From NCBI RefSeq assembly GCF_008520305.1, contig NZ_ML703279.1, positions 124,001-188,000 on the forward strand: a stretch of DNA of 64,000 nucleotides, given 5' to 3'. Positions 1 to 8,681 of this stretch are shown here, piece after piece. Source of the DNA: Mesorhizobium sp. SARCC-RB16n (GTDB lineage: Bacteria > Pseudomonadota > Alphaproteobacteria > Rhizobiales > Rhizobiaceae). Under the pieces are notes generated by a model. That model made no database searches, was not told the DNA's origin, and saw nothing but the letters and a program-made list of their open reading frames with translations. A program made the translations under genes and the position numbers. Positions within the stretch are counted from its first letter, which is position 1. Every line of letters starts with the position of its first letter.

Positions 1-603
1 ACCGACACGGGCTTTTTTGTTTCGCGATGCAAAGCCGGCCGCTTGCGCCGGCGGCGGAAAAAAACCAGCGGCGGGCGTTGCGGGAAGACGATCGAGGCGA
101 AGTCGGTCTTCGGTCAGACCAATCCATTCGAGGACGCCGTGGGCGTGGCTTGCCAGCAGACGAAAAGGAACCACCGCAATAGCGGTCGATCGGGTTCACA
201 CCGCGAGAGGCTCTTGGATCCGTGTGGAAGCCTATTCACGGCAAGGCTGGGATTACATCAGCGGGTCAAAATCGATGGCGACGATCAAAGGCCAGGCTTT
301 TGCTGCTCTTTGCCCTGAAGCCCCACGTATTCGATGGCAACATGGAAAATGATACCTACGCAAGGAAAAAACCAATCCCCGTTCAAGCGTGCTGCGATTC
401 GAGCTTGCCCGCTCCGATTTATGCCAGGCTGGTCGAGACCCCAGGCGCCGACGATCCATTTACACCTGATCTTCCGTCGCTTTGCTTCGTAATTCGCCAA
501 CCTTGAAGCCTGCGTGCCTCGCCGGCGCTTTGCCCGCGCATGTCCGCCGCCGTCCTTCGCGTCGCGAAAAGATTTGCCCTCCATTGATAGAACGCGAGCG
601 ACA
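1..603. other. Region without a recognisable gene
   Basis: No open frame here has a convincing start, ribosome site or family resemblance. The frames overlap one another in both directions and look like non-coding or degraded DNA next to a broken recombinase gene. A short GCCGGC-N7-GCCGGC inverted repeat lies near position 35. Confidence 0.4.
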
Positions 604-1694
604 ATGGAAAATCCCCGTGAAACCTCGCCCAAGGTCGAGGACGAGGCCGCAGGCGACTTGCCCGACATCCTCGATCTGGTCATGGAAATGGGCCAGGCTT
701 CAACCACGCCGGCGTCTCGAAGCCCTCGTCGAGACCGCGACGGACTACGCCAAGGCCGCCAGCTCGCAGAACACGCGCTACGCCTACGCCAAGGACTGGC
801 GACGCTTTACCTCCTGGTGCCGTCGGGAAGGATTCGAGCCCATGCCGCCTTCAAGCCAGGTCATGGGTCTCTGTATTGGCGCTTGCGCGGCCGGCGAGCC
901 TAAACGCGGCATCGCCTCATTCTCCGTCGCGACAATCGAGCGGCGCCTCTCCGGCCTGGCCTGGAACTTCACCCAGCGCGGCGTGCCGGTGGATCGCTCC
1001 GATCGGCACATTGCGATGGTGCTCGCCGGCATTCGCAGAAAACACGCCAAGCCGCCCCGACAAAAGGAAGCGGTGCTCGGCGACGACCTTTTGGCGATGA
1101 TCGCCACGCTTGGCCATGATCTGAGAGGTCTGCGCGACCGGGCGATCCTGCTGCTCGGCTTCGCCGGCGGATTACGACGCTCGGAGATCGTTGGTCTCGA
1201 TGTCGTGCGCGACGACCGCAGTGACGGTGCCGGCTGGATCGAGATTTTTGCCGACAAGGGCGTCCTCGTCACATTGCGCGGAAAAACCGGCTGGCGCGAG
1301 GTCGAGGTCGGCCGCGGCTCCAGCGACCTCTCCTGCCCCGTCGTCGCGCTCGAGGCCTGGGATCCGCCTCGGCCGCATCGCGGGAGGCCCCCTCTTCCGG
1401 CGCATTTTTCGGGACAATAAAACCGTCCACGACGGTCGGCTTTCCGACAAGCACGTCGCCCGCCTCGTCAAGCAGACCGCGCTCGCCGCCGGCGTCCGCT
1501 CCGATCTTGCGGAGGGAGACCGTCAGTTGCTGTTTTCCGGGCATTCGCTGCGCGCCGGCCTTGCTTCGTCGGCCGACATCGAGGAGCGTTACGTCCAGAA
1601 GCAGCTCGGCCATGCCTCAGCCGAGATGACCCGCAAATATCAGCGGCGACGGGATCGGTTTCGCACCAACCTCACCAAGGCGTCTGGGCTCTGA
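604..1694 (+). pseudogene. Tyrosine recombinase/integrase, two frameshifts
   Basis: A site-specific tyrosine recombinase is readable across three frames. It starts at ATG 604 (MENPRETSPKVEDE), shifts frame near 709-710 (one extra base in a CC run), continues with the N-terminal core-binding region (NTRYAYAKDWRRF), and shifts again at the GGG run 1358-1360. The C-terminal part holds the catalytic set: Arg in GLRRSEIVGLD, the H-x-x-R box in GHSLRAGL, the second His in QLGHAS and the nucleophile Tyr in MTRKYQRRRD. All active-site residues survive, so the decay is recent or one shift is a sequencing error. It probably served mobility of an island segment. As it stands no full-length protein can be made. 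Confidence 0.8.
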
Positions 1695-1767
1695 CATCCC
1701 CCAAAGGCGGTAACGGGACGCAGCAAGGGCAGCTCTATTTTCGTAACGCGTTTTGCTAATTGGAGGC

Positions 1768-2130
1768 ATGGATACGCCGAAACGCCCACGTGGCGGGCCG
1801 CGTCAACCCGACGCACCAACGCCGGCGGAACGACAGCGCGCCTGTCGTGCGCGATTGGCTGCGGCCGGCAGGGCACCTCGTGTGCAGCGTATCATCGACG
1901 ATAGGTTCGATTCAAAGACACAGGTTATCGTCGAACGCGCCTTCTTCGAGGAGCAGCGCCGTAATTTACATAACGCGTTACTCAAAATCGAGCTTCTAGA
2001 TGAAGCCCGCGCCCGGATCGACAGGCGAAATTCCTCTTTGGAAGGCGAGCTAAAGCGGCTTGAGCAATTGCACACCATCTCCCTGAAGGAGATCGTCCTG
2101 CTCAAGCAATCGCTGGCCATCAAGAAATAG
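1768..2130 (+). CDS. Small coiled-coil protein downstream of the recombinase
   Basis: About 120 residues, unrecognised. The N-terminus is Pro/Arg-rich and basic (PKRPRGGPRQPDAPT). The second half is a long charged helix with regular Leu spacing (LLKIELLDEARARI, LEGELKRLEQL), which predicts a coiled coil, and the protein ends in KK. It follows the recombinase by about 70 bases on the same strand, so it may be a recombinase accessory protein of the TnpC kind found beside transposon recombinases; that link is inference from position and coiled coil only. A GGAGG lies only one base before ATG 1768, so the start may instead be the TTG at 1753. Confidence 0.55.
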   Translation: MDTPKRPRGGPRQPDAPTPAERQRACRARLAAAGRAPRVQRIIDDRFDSKTQVIVERAFFEEQRRNLHNALLKIELLDEARARIDRRNSSLEGELKRLEQLHTISLKEIVLLKQSLAIKK

Positions 2131-2396
2131 CTCGGTTTGCAGACTGCCGATCGTCGGCGCGATCGTTTCCGGGCCAACCAAGGCGTCGGGGATCAAAGCT
2201 CCCTCCCTGCCCCCGCCCAGAGCCGGAATGGCGCGGTCGCGACGTCTCGGGATTTGCACCTTCATGCCTATCGGCCAGAGGTGACCTCGGTTTTGGGAGA
2301 ACGACATGCATCGTACGCATACGAGGAAGTACGACGAAGGCCGCACATTGATCACGTTACCGCTCGCCGCTTCCCCTTGCGGAAGTGTTTTGAGGT

Positions 2397-2424
2397 GGCG
2401 GCACCGTCTAGCCACGGCGCCGCC
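2397..2424 (-). terminator. Hairpin downstream of the first ompW
   Basis: GGCGGCACCGT pairs with ACGGCGCCGCC (one mismatch) just after the ompW stop. The second ompW has a related hairpin in the same position. There is no long T run, so termination is only likely. Confidence 0.45.
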
Positions 2425-2437
2425 TGGTTATGACGTG

Positions 2438-3112
2438 TCAGAAACGGTAGGTGATACCGGTTCCGATCAGCCAAGGATTGATCTTGGCTTCGCTCGGCAC
2501 GTTCGTTCCGCCGTCAATTTCCGGCTTGAGAAACAGCTTCTTGACGTCGACATTGAAGCCCCAATGCTGATCCAGCCTGTAGTCGAATCCGACCTGCAGA
2601 GCGCCGCCGGACGTGTTCTTGACGTCGGGAGCGTCGGCGCTGCCGGTCTTGTGGTTGTAAAGGAACGTGTAGTTTAGGCCGGCTCCGACATAGGGCTTGA
2701 AAGCGCCGAAATCGGTGAAGTGGTATTGTAGCGTGAGGGTAGGCGCCAGCAGCCAAGTCTTGCCTATAATGTTGACCAGCCCCGCGATCGGTCTCTCGCC
2801 GTCATGGACGTAGGCAGCGCCGAGTGCGAGTTCAGCGGCGAAAGCCTCGGAGAAGTAGTAGGTAACGTCCAATTCCGGTATCACCCTAGGTGAATAGGAA
2901 AGGCCGGAGCCGCGAATTCCATCGACGTTATTCTTATCGTACGTGACTCCCCCCAGTGCTCGCAGACGAACTTGCCAAGGGCTAGGTTCGACCACAGGGA
3001 CCGTGTCCTGAGTCACGTCCACGACAGCCGCTGCCGCCGCCTGCTGCAGTCCGACCGCGAGAAGCGCAATGCCGAGTATGATTCCGTGTCCCGGCCTTTT
3101 CCAGTCTCTCAT
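2438..3112 (-). CDS. OmpW-family outer membrane protein (copy 1)
   Basis: A 224-residue outer membrane beta-barrel protein of the OmpW family, small eight-stranded barrels that pass hydrophobic compounds. Residues 1-28 form a signal peptide (basic start, GIILGIALLAVGL, AAAA). The body has alternating hydrophobic strands such as PELDVTYYFSE and TLTLQYHFTD, a GAGLNY turn, and the C-terminal aromatic signature GTGITYRF for barrel assembly. The start is supported by AAGGAG six bases upstream. It is paralogous to the protein at 32818-33495 throughout. A degenerate FixK-like box lies upstream where the paralog has a perfect one, so oxygen control may be weakened here. Confidence 0.9.
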   Translation of the reverse strand: MRDWKRPGHGIILGIALLAVGLQQAAAAAVVDVTQDTVPVVEPSPWQVRLRALGGVTYDKNNVDGIRGSGLSYSPRVIPELDVTYYFSEAFAAELALGAAYVHDGERPIAGLVNIIGKTWLLAPTLTLQYHFTDFGAFKPYVGAGLNYTFLYNHKTGSADAPDVKNTSGGALQVGFDYRLDQHWGFNVDVKKLFLKPEIDGGTNVPSEAKINPWLIGTGITYRF

Positions 3113-3177
3113 TATACACTCCTTACAACCCGAAATTGGGTGCGTCGCAGCAATGTCAGCTGCGATTAGACTGTCAA

Positions 3178-3191
3178 TGGATGCAGATCAT
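3178..3191 (-). promoter_or_regulatory. Degenerate FixK/FNR-like box upstream of ompW copy 1
   Basis: TGGATGCAGATCAT matches TTGAT-N4-ATCAA at 8 of 10 positions. It sits 66 bases before the ompW start, the same distance as the perfect box before the paralog. It may be a decayed site. Confidence 0.4.
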
Positions 3192-3404
3192 TTCCGGGAT
3201 TTTCTTAATTGAAGTGACTTGCTTCTTAATAAAAGTTACATGTTTCTTTATAAAATTGTAATATGGTCCCCGATCCCGGCAACAATGGAACCATAGCACC
3301 GGTCGCCATCGTCGAGCGTGCAGGGCCGGAGATGCTCCGAATGCCGCGTGGTCACATGATGGGTGACAACACGGTCAGATTCACTCATGCATCAAAACAA
3401 CGAC

Positions 3405-3448
3405 CTAAAGCGCGTCGCATCAATCCGTTTCGACGCGACGCGCTTTAG
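3405..3448. repeat. Intergenic palindrome (14-bp perfect inverted repeat)
   Basis: CTAAAGCGCGTCGC at 3405-3418 pairs exactly with GCGACGCGCTTTAG at 3435-3448 around a 16-base loop. This looks like the small palindromic intergenic elements scattered in rhizobial genomes. The RNA would form a strong hairpin followed on the plus strand by T-rich sequence. Confidence 0.6.
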
Positions 3449-3470
3449 CGTTTCATTTTTTTGCCTTGGC

Positions 3471-3484
3471 GTTTCAATTGAAAT
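3471..3484. promoter_or_regulatory. Vir box-like site, near-perfect
   Basis: GTTTCAATTGAAAT contains a full match to the Agrobacterium VirG site TNCAATTGAAAY, on both strands because it is a dyad. It lies just before a broken HU gene and about 360 bases from ompW copy 1, so its present target is unclear. Confidence 0.5.
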
Positions 3485-3508
3485 CGGCAAGTAAAAGCGA
3501 TACTGACG

Positions 3509-3747
3509 CGCACGGTCTATCGAGGACGCACGCGAAGGCCCTAGTCGATGACTTGCTAAAAGGCATTGCGGAAGCGGACCCGTAAGGGCGAGGAAATATC
3601 TCTGAATGGATTTGGCAAGTTCAAGGTGCAGAACAAGCGGCGCGCAATGGTCGCAATCCCTCGACAGGTGCCACGATCGAGATCGCAGCATCGAAGAAGC
3701 TGGTCTTCCAGCCCGCCACGGCGCTCAAGGACATCGTGAACGGCTGA
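3509..3747 (+). pseudogene. HU-type DNA-binding protein remnant
   Basis: Pieces of an HU/IHF-like histone protein are readable in successive frames: GLSRTHAKALVDDLLKGIAE, then [19 protein letters not shown], then [17 protein letters not shown] and [13 protein letters not shown] with a proper stop. This is the family order from the helical body through the GFG arm to the C-terminal RNP-TG motif. An in-frame TAA and at least two frameshifts (near 3560 and 3645) break it, and the first 20 or so residues are not clear. HU proteins are normally about 90 residues and package DNA. This copy should be non-functional. A rho-independent terminator lies 190 bases downstream. Confidence 0.75.
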
Positions 3748-3937
3748 CATTTCCGGTCACACGTGCGCCTCGCTGCGAGGGCGCGCCGCATCGAGTTGTG
3801 ATTTTCATCGGTCGGGTACACGGGGTCGGCGCGTTTTGCGGCCGCCCCTCTCGTTGCTTCGTTTGACCTCATGGTATCGAGGTCCCCGGCCGCTTGCGCG
3901 CGACCGGAAAATTCTCCTGCTTCTCAGGGATACTAAC

Positions 3938-3964
3938 CGGAGCCGCCGAGCGGCTCCGTTTTTT
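3938..3964 (+). terminator. Rho-independent terminator
   Basis: CGGAGCCG, a five-base loop, CGGCTCCG and then a run of T: a classic intrinsic terminator reading rightwards. The only upstream rightward gene is the broken HU gene, so it is probably a leftover of that unit. Confidence 0.8.
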
Positions 3965-4069
3965 GCGTAATCACTCGGCCGCGATGTGGAAGGGTTCGTC
4001 CTCTTCGGTCACGCTGCCGCTATCGGCTGCGGGTCAGGTTCGTCACATCGGAAGAGCGGCTCGATATCG

Positions 4070-4655
4070 TGCCGGCGAAGCTTGGTCCTTACGTGCCTGA
4101 TGCCGTGCTTGCCGTCTGCGAGAAGGCGATGCGCGATGGCGACATGGACGAATTCCCAGCCGAGGCCGCGGCTGTTTTACTGGCACTTGCGATCTCCTGT
4201 GATGCGGTGGCCGATGCGTCCGAAGCGGCCGTGCTTCTTGATGTCGATGTGGATCATTTCGCCTGGCCTCTCGCGCTTCATACCACCGATTCGGCCGGCT
4301 CCAAGTCTGTCAGCCGCGCAAGGCCCGCGCGCGCAAGCACCCGGCTCACCGTCGCTGGCGAAACGCCAACCTCATGCGCGATATGCCGACCGGGGAGGCG
4401 CTGGCGCCGCAGCGCCACGATCCGCTCAACGATCGGCGGTTCGATGGCGCTGGGGCTATGCTTGGGGCGCGAGGAGCGGTCGGCCATGCCGGCCTGGCCC
4501 TCAGCCTTATAGCGCTCGACCCAACGCGCCACGATTTTCCCCGTCACCGCATACTTCAACGCCGCTTGGGCTTGGGAAAGGCGGCCTTCTATCACCGACA
4601 GCGCCATTTCCTCTCGAAGCAGCGGCGTCAGGCGGGCATTCTTATGGATGTTCAT
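4070..4655 (-). mobile_element. IS481-family transposase remnant
   Basis: The frame 4278-4655 gives the N-terminal half of an IS481-type transposase: two helix-turn-helix blocks (LSQAQAALKYAVTGKIVARW and GRHIAHEVGVSPATVSRVL) and the typical linker MADRSSRP. A frameshift after LEPAES moves reading to RERPGEMIHIDIKKHGRFG, the start of the DDE domain. A stop and then NSRGLGWEFVHVAI follow before resemblance is lost near 4170. Much of the catalytic domain is missing, so it cannot transpose. No terminal inverted repeats could be made out. Confidence 0.8.
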
Positions 4656-4767
4656 TCGGACCCTCCGGCGAATCTGAAGGGTGGTAACTCCAATCTCCTC
4701 GGTCGGGCCCGAATGGACAACCTATGGACAGCTCACGCACCCAGTCCTCAGCTCGACTGTGTCGCGC

Positions 4768-5694
4768 TCACCTTGTATAGTCATCTCGCGACCGCGCGCG
4801 GTCCCGCTCGAAATTACGGTCCTGCTCGATATTACCGTCCGGCTCGATATTAAGGTGGTTGAAATACCAGGACGGATCATCACCGGACGAGTCTGTGTCA
4901 ACGGACGAGTCTGTCTCGACGCTTGATTCCCTATCGTCGTCACCGCTCTTGGAAAGATATAGCGTAGGCTTGTCTGTCCGCCGCCATTCACCGTCGTCAT
5001 TATTCCATTTGTCCGGATGCTGTGCAGGATCAAGGACCCATTTATCTCCTCCCACAGGAGCAAAACCCATCTGCCTGAGACGCGGCTCTGCCCCCCTAGA
5101 AGCAGGGCGTGACATGACCAATGGGCGTTCGCCGTCAAGCCGAAGTTGATGCTCAAGCAGGATATCGCCGGCATTTTCGACAAGGGGGTGAGTAACCCGA
5201 AGAGCTACTTGGGAGGTGATCTCAGTTCGCCCGGGAAACTGGGCGTGAAACCGTCGGCCACGCGACGCGGGGACACTGAAGCCGCCGTCTGTCTTCAGAA
5301 GGCCAACACTTTTGTCGCCTAGCTTATAGCTGAAATATCGTGCCTCGTCCGCATCGTAGCTGGTGGAGGCGTAGCCTCTAGCAACGTTTGCCGCGCTCAA
5401 GGCCTTTAGCGACACGAAACCCGAGTACTCTTGCGGATTATCGGCAATGTGCTTGATATCATCGCCATAGAAAGCCCTCACTTCTCTCCTGAAGGTGGAC
5501 CTGTCGATCTCCTCGATCGGAGGTTGCGAAGTCAGGAAATATGGTCGCGGCTCTCCCGAGGATGAACTTGGAAGATCGGACGCCACGCCTGCAACATTCT
5601 CCGCAAAGCGGTCACTATCTGCTGCCCGATTTGATCCCTCGGCGTGGTCAGGGCCTAGGGACCGGCTGGACGAGGCATTGGTTCGGCCGTACAT
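4768..5694 (-). CDS. NopP-like symbiotic effector with Arg-rich C-terminal tail
   Basis: A 308-residue protein, hydrophilic and Ser/Arg-rich at the N-terminus, without signal peptide or membrane segments. Residues about 185-260 (VALRVTHPLVENAGDILLEH, LDPAQHPDKWNNDDGEWRR) resemble the rhizobial type III effector NopP as I remember it. After the usual NopP end comes an acidic Ser/Asp repeat stretch and an Arg-rich tail. There R293, R301 and R303 make the spacing R-x7-R-x-R that marks C-terminal export signals of VirB/VirD4 substrates. The start at 5694 has AGGAGAG eight bases upstream. A degenerate tts box lies about 70 bases before it. Export route and target are inference; it could use T3, T4 or both. 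Confidence 0.6.
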   Translation of the reverse strand: MYGRTNASSSRSLGPDHAEGSNRAADSDRFAENVAGVASDLPSSSSGEPRPYFLTSQPPIEEIDRSTFRREVRAFYGDDIKHIADNPQEYSGFVSLKALSAANVARGYASTSYDADEARYFSYKLGDKSVGLLKTDGGFSVPASRGRRFHAQFPGRTEITSQVALRVTHPLVENAGDILLEHQLRLDGERPLVMSRPASRGAEPRLRQMGFAPVGGDKWVLDPAQHPDKWNNDDGEWRRTDKPTLYLSKSGDDDRESSVETDSSVDTDSSGDDPSWYFNHLNIEPDGNIEQDRNFERDRARSRDDYTR

Positions 5695-5764
5695 CAGATT
5701 CGCTCTCCTGTCGGTAGGTTTGAATGGCACCCGGGCCGATTGTTCCCAAGCACTGAAGAGCACG

Positions 5765-5782
5765 CTAGCCTGGGTAGCTGAC
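5765..5782 (-). promoter_or_regulatory. Degenerate tts box upstream of the NopP-like gene
   Basis: On the minus strand GTCAGCT is followed by six bases and then GCTAG, with CTCTT further on. A canonical tts box has eight bases in that gap. Position (about 70 bases before the start) is right; the match is imperfect. Confidence 0.35.
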
Positions 5783-5837
5783 CATAAGCTTACGCGTGGA
5801 TTTTAATTCGTTGATGGTCCTCAGGCGCAATCCACCG

Positions 5838-6113
5838 TCACCCGCTGATGACACGAAGGTGATCCTCGAGCTCGTGGCTCGCGTTTGACCTTGCCCGCGG
5901 TTCTGAGTTCGTTTCCGGGGTTGGGTGTGCCCTGCTGGGCGAATGGAGCGACGGGCGCTGGCGCGGAGCCGTTTGGCGTAGCGCAGCGCAAGCGACCGTC
6001 GCGGGGTGAAAGGTGCTGGCGAACTCGTCCAGTGTCTGCCAGGGGATCTGCGAGTGCGGCCTCGCGGTGTTGTAGTCGGAGGGCCCACAGGGCGGTCGCC
6101 ACGCGCCCAGCAA
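5838..6113 (-). mobile_element. IS3-family transposase C-terminal fragment
   Basis: The segment DYNTARPHSQIPWQTLDEFA is the conserved end of IS3-group OrfB transposases, and RSLALRYAKR follows in another frame. Only the last part of the gene is present and it is frameshifted. It abuts the upstream region of the NopP-like gene. Confidence 0.65.
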
Positions 6114-6834
6114 AGGGGGCGAGTGCCGGCGAGCGGAGTTTGGCTGCGTTCGCAGCGGGACGGATCGCGTTAGTACAGACGATGAGGATCACCGCCGCCT
6201 TGCGAGTGGGCGGCCCAGCTCTGCGCAGACGGCACTCGCGAGGAGAGATGGCCAAGCCCATCTCTTCCCCGCGTTCGGCTCACCGAAGGAGTCGGCAGTG
6301 AAGCAGGTGACCGACCGACGATCGAGTTTCGAATTGCATTTCAGGCGGCATGGGTGGGCGGTTGGCTCTCGCTGGCCGGAACGGAGTGACTCAGAGACTC
6401 CCAGCCGCAGGAATTGCCGCAGATGCAAGGAGACGTTTCCATCCCTTGCTCGCGCCTTCGAGCTGAAGACGTAACGTACTGCGTCGGAAAATCTTGTCGC
6501 AAGCCTCGTCCGACAAAGTTGCAGATCAAACATCCCTTCTCGAGTTTCGTCAGCAACTCGTAAGGTTGACCTTCTAAAGCGAGCAATGGAGGTTCGCAGC
6601 GAGCTGCTGCGAACCTGCGTCCAACGGAGATGTAGAACGTTTGGGACCAATGGTTCGAGCGGAACATCACACCGCATCCAGCACCAGATTAACCAAGCGG
6701 CCGTTTGAGCGAGGCAGCACGGCGGCGGGCGCAGCCCAGAAGCAGGTCCTCCGCTTGTCTCAGTCCAGGACGGCAGCGGCTCGATACACCAACCCAGCCA
6801 GACACAAAAAGCCGCCCTTGAAAGGAAGTGGAAT
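6114..6834. other. Gap with no recognisable gene
   Basis: Frames on both strands are short and mutually overlapping. A minus-strand frame 6341-6670 of 109 residues has four cysteines but no ribosome site or family likeness. The last 40 bases hold the ribosome site of the following ABC transporter gene. Confidence 0.35.
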
Positions 6835-7863
6835 ATGACCAAGCTCGCGATGAACCGCCGCCAGGCGATTGTCGGCCTCGGCACGGCGGGGGCGATGGCC
6901 GCTCTTGGTCGGCCGGCCTTTGCTGCAAGGAAGGTGAAGCTTGGCGTGATGCGTCTCGCCAGCCATGCGCCCAGTTACATCGCCTGCGAGCGAGGCTACT
7001 TCAAGAACGAAGGGCTGGACGTCGAATTCGAGTTCTTCGAGGCCGCTCAGCCGATGACCGTGGCGATTGCCTCGGGCGACGCCGATTATGGTGTTACAGC
7101 GATGAGCGGTGGACTCGTGAGCCTCGCCCAAAAAGGCGCAATCAAGGTGATCGGCGGCGCACTGTCTGAAGAGAAGGGTCGCGTCGGCGCTGTCATCCTG
7201 GCGTCCGAAGAAGCCTACCAGGCCGGACTTACCTCGCCGAGGGGGCTGAGCGGCAAGAGTTTTGGTGTCACCACAATCGGCTCCTCCTTTCACTATATGT
7301 GCCACAAGATCGCTGAAGCGAACGGCATCCCGATGTCGGAAATGACCCTGCCCCGGCTGCAGAAGGTCGACGCAATCATCAGTGCACTGAGCACCGGGCT
7401 GATCGATGCCTGGGCCATCCAGGGCAGCATCGCTAACAAGATGCTCGCCGAAGGTGCTGCCAAGCAGATTGGACTCGTGTCCGACTATGCGCCTAATTAT
7501 CAGGTGACCACGGTGTTCACCTCGACCAACATTGCCGCTGACCAGCGGGAGCAGACCGCAGCCTTTATCCGAGCCTATTCGACAGCGATCGACGACTACA
7601 ATGCCGCCGTCGTTGACAAGACTTCTGCACCGGATGAAGTGGATGAAGTGGCAAAAATCATCTACAAATATGTTGATTCCGACCTTCCGTTTCAGGACGC
7701 GAAGGCCATTTTCGTCGGCAGCGCCATGCGGATCAAGAAGGGCTGTGCGCTTGCACTTGATTCGGTGACGGATCAGCTTGACTGGTTCAAGGCAGAGAAG
7801 ATGGTCCGAGAGACGATCACGCCAGAGATGCTCTTCGATACTTCCTACGTTGAGACGATCTGA
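6835..7863 (+). CDS. ABC transporter substrate-binding protein (SsuA/TauA/NMT1-like)
   Basis: A 342-residue periplasmic binding protein. The N-terminus MTKLAMNRRQAIVGLGTAGA with Ala-rich cleavage near residue 30 (PAFAA) is a twin-arginine-like signal. The mature part has the two-lobe NMT1/SsuA pattern: SHAPSYIACERGYFKNEGLDVEF, a DADYGVTAMSGG ligand loop, LSGKSFGVTTIGSS and the hinge TGLIDAWAIQG. AAAGGAAG precedes the start. It is first in a three-gene operon with its ATPase and permease. The family takes up sulfonates, nitrate, taurine or thiamine-precursor pyrimidines; the sequence alone does not tell which. Confidence 0.88.
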   Translation: MTKLAMNRRQAIVGLGTAGAMAALGRPAFAARKVKLGVMRLASHAPSYIACERGYFKNEGLDVEFEFFEAAQPMTVAIASGDADYGVTAMSGGLVSLAQKGAIKVIGGALSEEKGRVGAVILASEEAYQAGLTSPRGLSGKSFGVTTIGSSFHYMCHKIAEANGIPMSEMTLPRLQKVDAIISALSTGLIDAWAIQGSIANKMLAEGAAKQIGLVSDYAPNYQVTTVFTSTNIAADQREQTAAFIRAYSTAIDDYNAAVVDKTSAPDEVDEVAKIIYKYVDSDLPFQDAKAIFVGSAMRIKKGCALALDSVTDQLDWFKAEKMVRETITPEMLFDTSYVETI

Positions 7864-7913
7864 CCCCTGCGGCTCCAGAGCGCCGGCCGTCTCAAGGCGG
7901 CGTGAGAGAAGAT

Positions 7914-8681
7914 ATGGAACTGCTGCTAAAGAACGTTCACCACCGCTACGGCCCCGTGGAGGTTCTGAGCGACGTCTCGCTCCGGATCCCACAGGGCGAG
8001 ATCGTGTGCGTCATCGGGCCCTCGGGATGTGGCAAATCCACACTGCTGCGCTTCCTGGGCGGGTTGGAGCGTCCGACAAGCGGCACTGTGCTGCAGGTCG
8101 GTGCGCCGCCAGCCGACTCGCTTAATCCGCTTACCTACGTCTTCCAGCACTTCGCCCTACTGCCGTGGCGAACCGTTGAAGGCAATGTGAAGCTGGTCCT
8201 GGAGGATCATGGGCTACCAGCGAAGGAGGTCCAGCGGATCGTCGCCGATGTCCTTGCACGCACGCGGCTTTCCGAGTTCAGCGCCACTCTCCCTAAGCAA
8301 TTGTCGGGGGGCATGCGTCAGCGCGTTGCCATTGCGCGCGCTCTGGCGGTCAGTCCAGCGGTGATGCTCATGGACGAGCCGATGTCGGCGCTCGACAGCC
8401 AGACCCGCGAGCTTCTGATGGAAGATCTCGTCTCCCTCTGGACCCGTCAGCCCTTTACCGCTGTCTATGTCACGCACAATTTGGCCGAGGCCGTGCGGCT
8501 GGGACATCGGATCGTGGTGCTTTCCCGTAGGCCCGGACGCATCCGTCATATCGTCAAAATCCAGAAGCCGCTGACCGAAAGATGCGCCGGCGCTCCTATT
8601 CTGGAAAAGATGCAGATGCATCTCTGGAAGCTAATGAGAGACGACGCAATCGCCGCCGATCAGGAGCTGCTCGATGGTTGA
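7914..8681 (+). CDS. ABC transporter ATP-binding protein (SsuB/TauB-like)
   Basis: A 255-residue ATPase that powers the importer. It shows Walker A GPSGCGKSTLLRFL, the Q loop YVFQHFALLPW, the signature LSGGMRQRVAIARAL, Walker B AVMLMDEPMSALD and the switch His in VYVTHNLAEAV. The R-R-P-G-R-I stretch near the end is typical of the SsuB/TauB/NrtD group. The start is taken at ATG 7914 after GAGAGAAGAT; an upstream in-frame GTG at 7902 is possible. The end overlaps the permease start by eight bases, which suggests translational coupling. Confidence 0.9.
   Translation: MELLLKNVHHRYGPVEVLSDVSLRIPQGEIVCVIGPSGCGKSTLLRFLGGLERPTSGTVLQVGAPPADSLNPLTYVFQHFALLPWRTVEGNVKLVLEDHGLPAKEVQRIVADVLARTRLSEFSATLPKQLSGGMRQRVAIARALAVSPAVMLMDEPMSALDSQTRELLMEDLVSLWTRQPFTAVYVTHNLAEAVRLGHRIVVLSRRPGRIRHIVKIQKPLTERCAGAPILEKMQMHLWKLMRDDAIAADQELLDG

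Noticed and set aside
6760-7992. Minus-strand frame of 410 residues
   Set aside because: Antisense to the ABC substrate-binding gene, which has a signal peptide and family motifs; the antisense frame has none.
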